Source: Nostoc paludosum FACHB-159
Lineage (GTDB): Bacteria; Cyanobacteriota; Cyanobacteriia; Cyanobacteriales; Nostocaceae
Length of the DNA: 64,000 nt
Reading direction: 5' to 3'
NCBI RefSeq assembly: GCF_014698835.1
Contig: NZ_JACJTU010000012.1
Coordinates: forward strand, 144,787-208,786
Of the stretch, positions 1 through 7,081 are shown piece by piece. Under the pieces are notes generated by a model, which was not told the origin of the DNA, made no database searches, and saw only the letters and a list, made by a program, of their open reading frames with translations. Numbering within the stretch: the first letter of the stretch is position 1; every line of letters starts with the position of its first letter. The position numbers and the translations under genes are program-made.

Positions 1-1037
1 AAATTGAGAAATATTTCCGCTATTACAATCTCGATTTGAGGATTTTTACTCTGACTATTACCGAACCAAACAAATCTATTCAAACCTTTGAGAAGATTAT
101 AGATGTGTTCGCAGACTTCAAATTAGTGCGAAAAGAGCCAGTATTAGTCATCGGTGGTGGTTTAATTACAGACGTTGTAGGTTTTGCTTGCTCTACCTAT
201 CGCCGTAGTAGTAACTACATTCGGATTCCTACTTCTTTGATTGGTTTGATTGATGCTAGCGTCGCTATCAAGGTAGCAGTTAATCATCGGAAGTTGAAAA
301 ATCGTTTGGGTGCTTATCATGCTTCCCAAAAAGTTTTATTAGACTTTTCTCTGTTGGGGACATTACCAAAAAATCAAGTGCGTAATGGAATGGCAGAATT
401 AGTCAAAATTGCTGTAGTTGCTCATGGGGGTGTGTTTGAGTGGTTAGAAAAGTATGGTAAAGAATTGCTTGATACCCACTTTGGCAATATCGATGGAACT
501 CCAGAGATTAAACAAATAGCTCATAGTCTGACTTACGAAGCCATCAAAAAAATGTTGGAGTTAGAAGTACCTAACCTCCACGAACTAGATTTAGATAGAG
601 CAATTGCTTATGGACATACTTGGAGTCCGACTTTAGAACTTGCGCCACACATTCCGATGTTTCACGGACATGCGGTGAGTATCGATATGGCTTTATCTGC
701 AACCATCGCAGCTAATAGAGGGTATATCACAATTGAAGAACGCGATCGCATTTTAGGATTAATCAGCGATTTGGGACTAGCTCTCGACCATCCTTTAATG
801 GATGAAGAACTATTGTGGGACGCTACCGAGTCTATCACTCTGACACGAGATGGTTTGTTGAGAGCCGCGATGCCGAGGCCAATTGGTACTTGCTTCTATA
901 TGAATGATTTAACACGGGAAGAATTGGCACAAGGTTTAGCAGACCACAAGCAGCTTTGCGTTAACTATCCTCGTGGTGGCGAAGGTGTGGATATGTACCC
1001 CGTTTATCAGACAGAACTAGTTGGGAGTGCCATATAA
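1..1037 (+). CDS. mysA: Demethyl-4-deoxygadusol synthase, 5'-truncated by window edge
   Basis: Sugar-phosphate cyclase of the dehydroquinate-synthase superfamily that makes demethyl-4-deoxygadusol, the first committed step of mycosporine-like amino acid (sunscreen) synthesis. The frame is open to the left edge (from base 3) with no stop, so about 344 codons of an enzyme of roughly 410 residues are visible; the TTG at 36 is not a real start. Visible family signatures are the NAD-binding [11 protein letters not shown] block, the [14 protein letters not shown] stretch, the [10 protein letters not shown] segment and metal-ligand histidines around AYGHTWSP and FHGHAVS. The stop overlaps the mysB start by one base (ATAATG), indicating an operon. 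Identification is secure from both motifs and the mysBCD context. Confidence 0.95.
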   Translation, partial: IEKYFRYYNLDLRIFTLTITEPNKSIQTFEKIIDVFADFKLVRKEPVLVIGGGLITDVVGFACSTYRRSSNYIRIPTSLIGLIDASVAIKVAVNHRKLKNRLGAYHASQKVLLDFSLLGTLPKNQVRNGMAELVKIAVVAHGGVFEWLEKYGKELLDTHFGNIDGTPEIKQIAHSLTYEAIKKMLELEVPNLHELDLDRAIAYGHTWSPTLELAPHIPMFHGHAVSIDMALSATIAANRGYITIEERDRILGLISDLGLALDHPLMDEELLWDATESITLTRDGLLRAAMPRPIGTCFYMNDLTREELAQGLADHKQLCVNYPRGGEGVDMYPVYQTELVGSAI

Positions 1038-1873
1038 TGTCCACCACAATTGCCAAGCCCACAGCTAGACCAGTCACACCGGTAGGCATCTTAGCAAAGA
1101 AGCTAGAAGCTATTGTCCAAAAAATTAACCAACGCACAGATTTACCTGCGGATTTAGTCGATAACATCACTCAAGCATGGCAGTTGGCAGCTGGTTTAGA
1201 TCCTTATTTGGAAGAATATACAACCCCTGAATCACCCGCTTTAACTGTACTTGCCGAAAAAACATCAACAGAAGCATGGCAAGAACACTTTAGTGAAGGC
1301 ACAACAGTACGACCTCTAGAACAAGAGATGCTATCCGGCCATGTAGAAGGACAAACCCTAAAAATGTTTGTTCATATGACCAAGGCCAAAAAAGTACTCG
1401 AAATAGGGATGTTTACAGGTTATTCTGCATTGGCAATGGCTGAGGCATTACCTCCAGATGGAGTGCTGGTTGCTTGTGAAGTAGATCCCTTTGCTGCGGA
1501 AGTTGGACAAGCAGTTTTTGACAAATCTCCTGACGGTCAAAAAATCCGGGTGGAATTAGGGCCAGCTTTGGAAACCTTAGATAAGTTAATAGAAGCTGGA
1601 GAATCCTTTGACATGGTGTTTATCGACGCAGATAAAAAGGAGTACATAACCTACTTTCAAACATTGCTAGATACTAATTTGCTAGCACCGTCAGGATTTA
1701 TTTGTGTAGATAACACCCTACTGCAAGGAGAGGTTTATTTACCCGCACAACAACGCACTTCTAATGGTGAAGCGATCGCTCAATTTAATCGTGCCGTAGC
1801 ACTCGAAAAGCGCGTAGAACAGGTAATACTCCCCCTACGAGATGGCTTGACGATTATCCGCAGAATTGCGTGA
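1037..1873 (+). CDS. mysB: MAA O-methyltransferase (4-deoxygadusol forming)
   Basis: Class I SAM-dependent O-methyltransferase of the caffeoyl-CoA/catechol OMT type, 278 residues, which converts demethyl-4-deoxygadusol to 4-deoxygadusol. The SAM-binding motif I reads VLEIGMFTGYSALAMAEALP (about residues 119-138), followed by an acidic motif II (CEVD) and FIDADKK, the usual metal- and substrate-binding aspartates. The first 100 residues are an extra helical region characteristic of the MysB family. The start is the ATG overlapping the mysA stop, and mysC follows after six bases, so the three genes are almost certainly cotranscribed and translationally coupled. Confidence 0.94.
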   Translation: MSTTIAKPTARPVTPVGILAKKLEAIVQKINQRTDLPADLVDNITQAWQLAAGLDPYLEEYTTPESPALTVLAEKTSTEAWQEHFSEGTTVRPLEQEMLSGHVEGQTLKMFVHMTKAKKVLEIGMFTGYSALAMAEALPPDGVLVACEVDPFAAEVGQAVFDKSPDGQKIRVELGPALETLDKLIEAGESFDMVFIDADKKEYITYFQTLLDTNLLAPSGFICVDNTLLQGEVYLPAQQRTSNGEAIAQFNRAVALEKRVEQVILPLRDGLTIIRRIA

Positions 1874-1879
1874 TTGCGT

Positions 1880-3274
1880 ATGGCACAATCTATTTCCGTT
1901 TCTTCTTCACCTGCTATACCGTCTTTACCTTCAGAGACAAAAATAGCCGTAATTATCCAAAATATTTTGACTTTGGCGTTGCTATTATTAGCACTGCCAA
2001 TCAATGCCGCGATCGTTTTAGTGACTTTGTTGTGGCATACTATCTCGCGTCCTTTCCAGCAGCCAGCCACCAAAGCCGCAAACCCCAAAAATATCCTGAT
2101 TAGTGGCGGCAAAATGACCAAAGCTTTACAGATAGCGCGGTCATGCGCTGCTGCTGGACACAGAGTGGTGCTGATAGAAACCCACAAATATTGGCTATCT
2201 GGGCATCGATTTTCCCAAGCTGTTGACAAGTTTTATACTGTTCCTGCGCCGCAAGAAAATCCAGAACGCTATACTCAGGCTTTGATAGACATCATCAAAC
2301 AAGAAAATATCGATGTCTACATTCCTGTGACCAGTCCCTTGGGTAGTTACTACGACTCCCTGGCCAAGCCATCACTGTCGAAGTATTGCGAAGTATTTCA
2401 CTTTGATGCAGATATTACCGAGAGATTGGATGATAAATTTGCCTTTGCCGAAACAGCGCGATCGCTTGGTTTATCAGTGCCTAAATCTTTCAAAATTACC
2501 TCTGCCGAACAAGTTCTAAATTTCGACTTCTCCCAGGAATCTCGCAAATATATCCTCAAGAGTATTCCTTACGATTCAGTACGGCGTTTAGACTTAACTA
2601 AGCTTCCCTGTGCCACTCCAGAAGAAACAGCTGCATTCGTCAGAAGCTTGCCAATCAGCCCGGAAAAGCCTTGGATTATGCAAGAATTTATTCCCGGCAA
2701 TGAATTTTGTACCCATAGCACCGTCCGGGATGGCGAATTGCGATTGCACTGTTGCTGTGAATCTTCAGCTTTTCAAGTTAACTATGAAAACGTTGAAAAT
2801 TCCCAAATCAGGGAATGGGTGAGGCATTTTGTCAAGGAACTGAAACTTACAGGACAGGTTTCCTTTGACTTTATTCAGGCTGAGGATGGCAGAGTATATG
2901 CTATTGAGTGTAACCCCCGCACGCACTCTGCAATTACTACTTTCTACGACCATCCCCAAGTTGCCCAAGCCTACCTAGATAAAGAACCGATGGCTCAAAC
3001 GTTACAGCCATTGCCAACCAGTAAACCAACTTATTGGACTTATCACGAAGTCTGGCGTTTGACTGGTATCCGTTCTTTTACGCAATTGAAAAAATGGATT
3101 GCAAATATTTGGCGGGGAACTGATGCAATTTATAAACCAGATGACCCGTTACCATTTTTAATGGTGCATCATTGGCAAATTCCTTTACTCTTGCTCAAGA
3201 ATCTACGTCAGCTCAAAGGTTGGACGCGCATAGATTTCAACATCGGCAAATTGGTGGAATTGGGGGGAGATTAA
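1880..3274 (+). CDS. mysC: ATP-grasp ligase, mycosporine-glycine synthase
   Basis: ATP-grasp family ligase that condenses glycine with 4-deoxygadusol to give mycosporine-glycine. The protein has a hydrophobic N-terminal segment (about residues 22-50, a possible membrane anchor), then the LISGGKMTKALQIAR nucleotide-fold start, an ATP-grasp core with KYILKSIPYDSVRRLDL and WIMQEFIPGNEF, and the metal-binding end YAIECNPRTHSAIT. I chose ATG 1880 (MAQSISV...), six bases after mysB, over the in-frame TTG at 1874, because known MysC proteins begin this way. Length of 464 residues is typical. Confidence 0.94.
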   Translation: MAQSISVSSSPAIPSLPSETKIAVIIQNILTLALLLLALPINAAIVLVTLLWHTISRPFQQPATKAANPKNILISGGKMTKALQIARSCAAAGHRVVLIETHKYWLSGHRFSQAVDKFYTVPAPQENPERYTQALIDIIKQENIDVYIPVTSPLGSYYDSLAKPSLSKYCEVFHFDADITERLDDKFAFAETARSLGLSVPKSFKITSAEQVLNFDFSQESRKYILKSIPYDSVRRLDLTKLPCATPEETAAFVRSLPISPEKPWIMQEFIPGNEFCTHSTVRDGELRLHCCCESSAFQVNYENVENSQIREWVRHFVKELKLTGQVSFDFIQAEDGRVYAIECNPRTHSAITTFYDHPQVAQAYLDKEPMAQTLQPLPTSKPTYWTYHEVWRLTGIRSFTQLKKWIANIWRGTDAIYKPDDPLPFLMVHHWQIPLLLLKNLRQLKGWTRIDFNIGKLVELGGD

Positions 3275-3314
3275 TACCGAGGCTGCTACGGATTACCAAG
3301 AAATAAATTACTAC

Positions 3315-3374
3315 TTGTGCGGTGGGCGTCTCGCCCGCCCGCAAACAAGGGCGGACATCTTGTCCGTCCCACAA
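3315..3374 (+). repeat. Dispersed GC-rich inverted repeat, copy 1
   Basis: About 60 bp bounded by TTGTG and CACAA, with the core GGTGGGCGTCTCGCCC and GGGCGGACATCTTGTCCG. It sits in the mysC-mysD gap. A second copy lies at 40842-40903 in the opposite orientation. Its internal palindromes could fold in RNA and attenuate read-through from mysC into mysD, but that is inference. Confidence 0.8.
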
Positions 3375-3396
3375 TAAAAGTTAGAGAACATGAATC

Positions 3397-4422
3397 ATGT
3401 CAGTACTTCGTATCCTTCATTTAGTTGGCTCTGCACAGAATGATTTTTACTGCGATTTGTCACGCCTGTACGCCCAAGACTGTTTGGCAGCAACGGCAGA
3501 GCTGCACTATGACTCTACGATCGCATATATTACCCCCGATGGCGAGTGGCGATTTCCTACCTCCCTCAGCCGAGAAGATATTGCTCAGGCTAAACCGATG
3601 CCTGTGTTTGAAGCCATAGAGTTCATTGCAGCACAAAACATTGACATCGTGTTACCACAAATGTTTTGTATCCCTGGAATGACTTACTACCGCGCCTTAT
3701 TCGACCTCCTGAAAATTCCTTACATAGGCAATACTCCGGATCTCATGGCAATAACGGCTCACAAAGCCAGAACCAAAGCAATTGTGGAAGCAGCAGGGGT
3801 AAAAGTGCCTTTTGGAGAACTGCTGCGCCAAGGAGATGTTCCGACAATTGCACCTCCAGTAGTTATTAAACCCGTAAGTTCAGACAACTCACTAGGGGTA
3901 ACTCTAGTTAAAGATGCTGCCGAGTATGACGCGGCGCTGGAGAAAGCATTTGAATATGCAGATGAAGCGATGGTAGAAACATTCATCGAAGGTCGAGAAG
4001 TCAGATGCGGCATCATTGTTAAAGACGGGGAGTTAATTGGTTTACCTCTTGAAGAGTATTTGGTAGACTCTCATGAAAAACCCATCCGCACCTATGCCGA
4101 TAAACTCAAAAAAACAGACGATGGCAACTTGGGTTTCGCCGCAAAAGGTAATAACAAGTCTTGGATTTTAGACCCTAATGACCCGATTACCCAAAAGGTT
4201 CAGGAAGTAGCTAAGAAATGCCATCAGGCTTTGGGTTGTCGCCACTACAGTTTATTTGACTTTCGCATCGATTCACAGGGACAACCTTGGTTTTTAGAAG
4301 CTGGGTTGTATTGTTCTTTTGCCCCCAAAAGCGTGATTTCCTCTATGGCGAAAGCAGTAGGAATCTCTTTAAATGAGTTATTAATGATAGCGATCGATGA
4401 AACGTTGGGCAGTAATAAGTAA
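3397..4422 (+). CDS. mysD: D-Ala-D-Ala ligase-like MAA ligase
   Basis: ATP-grasp enzyme of the D-alanine-D-alanine ligase family, 341 residues. In MAA clusters this family attaches a second amino acid to mycosporine-glycine, giving imine MAAs such as shinorine or porphyra-334. Visible motifs are the IGNTPDLMAITAHKARTK lid region, PPVVIKPVSSDNSLGV (ATP-binding lysine and glycine loop), VETFIEGREVRCGII and the C-terminal FDFRIDSQGQPWFLEAG. A true cell-wall Ddl is possible on motifs alone, but position 120 bp downstream of mysC on the same strand argues for MysD. ATG 3397 follows the purine-rich GTTAGAGAAC. Confidence 0.88.
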   Translation: MSVLRILHLVGSAQNDFYCDLSRLYAQDCLAATAELHYDSTIAYITPDGEWRFPTSLSREDIAQAKPMPVFEAIEFIAAQNIDIVLPQMFCIPGMTYYRALFDLLKIPYIGNTPDLMAITAHKARTKAIVEAAGVKVPFGELLRQGDVPTIAPPVVIKPVSSDNSLGVTLVKDAAEYDAALEKAFEYADEAMVETFIEGREVRCGIIVKDGELIGLPLEEYLVDSHEKPIRTYADKLKKTDDGNLGFAAKGNNKSWILDPNDPITQKVQEVAKKCHQALGCRHYSLFDFRIDSQGQPWFLEAGLYCSFAPKSVISSMAKAVGISLNELLMIAIDETLGSNK

Positions 4423-5017
4423 GTCGGCGTAAATAATTATCGTTGGAATCAGGCAATAGGCAATAGGAATAAGGGTTTGAGCTAGTTTATTTTTTTTAAT
4501 ATAGTTTGTTTGATTTTATTCTGCCAACTTATACCAATTCTGTATGAAGATGCGCCAAAGTATATAAGAAACGAACCGCAAAGGGCGCAAAGGACACAAA
4601 GTAAAAAAAGAAAGAAAGAAAGAAAGAAGCAAGCCAAGAGAATTTGGCGCAGCCTCACAAAGAAATGGTATTACTTACAGCAGATTGCAAAGGAGTGATA
4701 CCATTTCACTAAAATCCTGATACAAATTCTTTCCCCTTTGCTCCCCTGCTCCTCTGCTCCCCTGCTTGCCTAAATGTATCAAATTGAAAGTGAAACGGTA
4801 TGAGGTACAGATAATCGTAGGTTGGAAAATCTTATAGCAATCCTAAGTCATTCGTGAAAAAATCTATTGCCTATACTTCGACTTCTCTACGAGACGCTAC
4901 GCGTAGCTTGCTTCCCCGTAGGGGTACGCTCAGTACAAGTTGCCTATTGCCTATCTAATTGGTATCAGTTCCAAATTATTGGACAATTGACACTGAACTA
5001 TTGACTTTTCACTAACA
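4423..5017. other. Intergenic repeat-rich region after mysD
   Basis: No credible gene. It holds a heptamer tract (AGGCAAT type, about 4447-4465), a copy of the CGAACCGCAAAGGGCGCAAAGG dispersed repeat family (about 4572-4600), an AAAG microsatellite (about 4603-4628), an approximately 104-bp foldback element (4698-4801) and a CTTCTCTACGAGACGCTACGCG-type repeat ending in CTCAGTACAAG (about 4879-4940). A 62-codon reading frame at 4510 covers the microsatellite and is low-complexity, so I do not call it. Confidence 0.7.
4698..4801. repeat. Small foldback (MITE-like) element
   Basis: The left arm starts ATACCATTTCACT (4698-4710) and the right arm is AGTGAAACGGTAT (4789-4801), reverse complements with one mismatch. 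Homology continues inward (TGATACA on each side), giving arms of about 31 bp round a pyrimidine-rich centre. It carries no coding capacity. The size and terminal inverted repeats fit a MITE-like or foldback element, but no target duplication is obvious. Confidence 0.6.
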
Positions 5018-5791
5018 ATGGCTTCTCTGGAAAATCAAATCATTTTAATTACTGGCGCTAGTAGTGGTATTGGTACTGCTTGTGCCAAAATTTTTGCTGG
5101 TGCGGGTGCAAAACTCATCTTAGCGGCACGGCGGTTAGAACGTTTGCAACAACTGGCAGATACTCTCACTCAAGATTTTAATACTGAAGTTCATTTGTTA
5201 GAGCTAGATGTGCGCGATCGCTCTGCTGTAGAATCTGCCATCTCTAATCTACCCTCCTCTTGGTCTGACATCGATATTTTGATTAATAATGCTGGTTTGA
5301 GTCGCGGTTTAGACAAGTTGCATGAGGGTAGTTTTACAGATTGGGAAGAGATGATTGATACTAATATTAAAGGTTTACTTTATCTCTCCCGTTATGTTGT
5401 TCCTGGAATGGTCAGCCGCAGTCGCGGTCATGTGGTCAATTTAGGCTCCATTGCCGGACATCAAACTTATCCTGGCGGCAATGTATACTGTGCTACTAAA
5501 GCGGCGGTGAGGGTAATTTCTGAAGGCTTAAAACAAGATCTGTTGGGTACTCCTGTACGGGTAACTTCCGTTGACCCTGGTATGGTAGAAACGGAATTTA
5601 GTGAAGTGCGCTTTCATGGTGATACTGAACGCGCCAAAAAAGTTTACCAGGGAGTCACCCCTTTAACTCCCGACGATATCGCTGATGTGATATTTTTCTG
5701 CGTGACGCGATCGCCCCATGTCAATATTAATGAAGTTGTGCTAATGCCCGTTGACCAAGCCAGCGCTACCTTAGTTAACCGACGCACTTAG
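5018..5791 (+). CDS. SDR-family NADP oxidoreductase (YdfG-like)
   Basis: Classical short-chain dehydrogenase/reductase of 257 residues. The cofactor motif TGASSGIG is at 12-19, NNAG at 90-93, and the catalytic set is Ser144, Tyr157 and Lys161 (YCATK). The ARR after the second strand suggests NADP preference. Closest in character to the YdfG/3-hydroxy acid dehydrogenase group acting on serine, 3-hydroxypropionate or similar small hydroxy acids; the real substrate is unknown. It stands alone, about 600 bp from mysD, and there is no reason to link it to MAA synthesis. Confidence 0.88.
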   Translation: MASLENQIILITGASSGIGTACAKIFAGAGAKLILAARRLERLQQLADTLTQDFNTEVHLLELDVRDRSAVESAISNLPSSWSDIDILINNAGLSRGLDKLHEGSFTDWEEMIDTNIKGLLYLSRYVVPGMVSRSRGHVVNLGSIAGHQTYPGGNVYCATKAAVRVISEGLKQDLLGTPVRVTSVDPGMVETEFSEVRFHGDTERAKKVYQGVTPLTPDDIADVIFFCVTRSPHVNINEVVLMPVDQASATLVNRRT

Positions 5792-5991
5792 GGAATAAAA
5801 GATAAAAAATATACCTTTTATTTGAAGATAGGGGAGCAGGGGAGAAAAACCGCAACTAACTTCAAGCTAACGTCACTGAGCAGAGTGAAAAGCTTGTGGG
5901 TGGCAAGCACATTCAGGGTAAGCTCATGATTAAGGTAGTAAACTTGCTGTTCTAGGAATTGTGTAAAATTCCTCTGACGTAAGCTGATGTT

Positions 5992-6019
5992 AAAACCCTT
6001 CATACAAATGAAGGGTTTT
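5992..6019 (+). terminator. 12-bp perfect hairpin upstream of the NADAR gene
   Basis: AAAACCCTTCAT and ATGAAGGGTTTT form a perfect 12-bp stem with an ACAA loop. The terminal T run makes it terminator-like for transcripts from the SDR gene, and its symmetry lets it work in both directions. It ends 47 bases before the NADAR start, so it could also be a leader attenuator. Confidence 0.55.
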
Positions 6020-6066
6020 GAACTTTCAGTTACCCTGAAATAAATATATAAAAGAGCAATTTTCAA

Positions 6067-6537
6067 ATGACCATTTACTTTTATAAGGCTTGGCAGCCTT
6101 ATGGCTGTTTTTCTAACTTTTCTTTCCACGGGATTCACGTCCAGGGTATTTATTGGCCAACGGTTGAGCATTATTATCAAGCACAAAAGTTTGTTGGTAG
6201 TACGGATGCAGTAATTATACCTTTCATTCATGCCGCCGCCACACCCGAAGAAGCTGCTGCTTTGGGAAGATGTAGCAGCCGTCAACTACGTCGAGATTGG
6301 GATTTGGTTAAAACTCAAGTGATGCGAGAAGCTGTACTCAAAAAGTTTCTCACTCATGCTGATATTAGAGAAGTTCTTTTGAAGACAGGCGATGAAATGT
6401 TGGTTGAAAACTCCCCAACCGATTATTTTTGGGGTTGTGGCGCTAATAAAACCGGTCAAAACCATCTCGGTAAAATTCTCATCAGCGTTCGTGAAGAAAT
6501 CCGAAAATTGCTATCTTTAACGGTAATTCACGAATAA
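6067..6537 (+). CDS. NADAR family protein (YbiA-like N-glycosidase)
   Basis: NADAR domain protein of 156 residues (DUF1768, YbiA/RibX group). The family includes N-glycosidases that act on riboflavin-pathway intermediates (YbiA-type) and ADP-ribose-releasing enzymes. Visible signatures are FYKAWQPYGCFSNF near the N-terminus, the IYWPTVEHYYQAQKF block (about residues 30-44, with the conserved Glu) and the C-terminal NSPTDYFWGCGANKTGQNHLGK motif. These cover the whole domain, so the protein is complete. NADAR proteins also occur in phage-host conflict systems and NAD metabolism; nothing nearby decides which role applies. Confidence 0.9.
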   Translation: MTIYFYKAWQPYGCFSNFSFHGIHVQGIYWPTVEHYYQAQKFVGSTDAVIIPFIHAAATPEEAAALGRCSSRQLRRDWDLVKTQVMREAVLKKFLTHADIREVLLKTGDEMLVENSPTDYFWGCGANKTGQNHLGKILISVREEIRKLLSLTVIHE

Positions 6538-7081
6538 TTTAATTAAAAAAGTTACATTCAACATAAAATCAGCAATTAAACGGGGAATAGTCAAATTCCC
6601 CCAGTCAAAAAATTTTAAATAAATCACCTATAGTGAGCCATTTAGTTGAAAAAAATCTTAATTAATTGGCTTAATGGGCATAATTATTAAAAAAATATTG
6701 TTAATTCCAAGCAATTAATCAGCTACTAAGTTAAGTAAAATTACTGAAATAGTTTAATGGCTGAGAATATAAAATTAATAAGTGTCAATGATTAAAATTT
6801 TCTTAACTATAAACTTGAGAGGATATTTGTAAAGTCTATGTAATAAATTAAGCCTTTTTAAATTTTCCTAAATCAATTTTTATAGCAGGAATTCTGATAC
6901 TTGTGAAATATCCTCTAATACCATTTGCAAAAATATCTGTAACAATTATATGCCCAAATCAAGTATTTTTAGCAGAAATTTCATCAAATATGATGATAAT
7001 TCAGGAACTGGAAATTGAAAATTTTCATCAAAGACAACTATAAAAAACTTTTTTAAACTTCAGTCATAGTGTACATAAACG
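6538..7081. other. AT-rich intergenic region
   Basis: About 540 bp of very AT-rich sequence with no repeat family, RNA gene or plausible ORF that I can recognise. It must contain the promoter of the photoreceptor-like kinase that starts at 7082, but no motif stands out. Confidence 0.6.

Noticed and set aside
1780..2229. 149-codon minus-strand frame over mysB/mysC
   Set aside because: Lies antisense to two clear MAA genes; a shadow frame.
4510..4698. 62-codon ORF after mysD
   Set aside because: Centred on an AAAG microsatellite and a dispersed repeat; lysine-rich low complexity with no ribosome site.
5818..6285. 155-codon minus-strand frame antisense to the NADAR gene
   Set aside because: It overlaps the well-supported NADAR gene and its terminator-like hairpin and shows no recognised family features.
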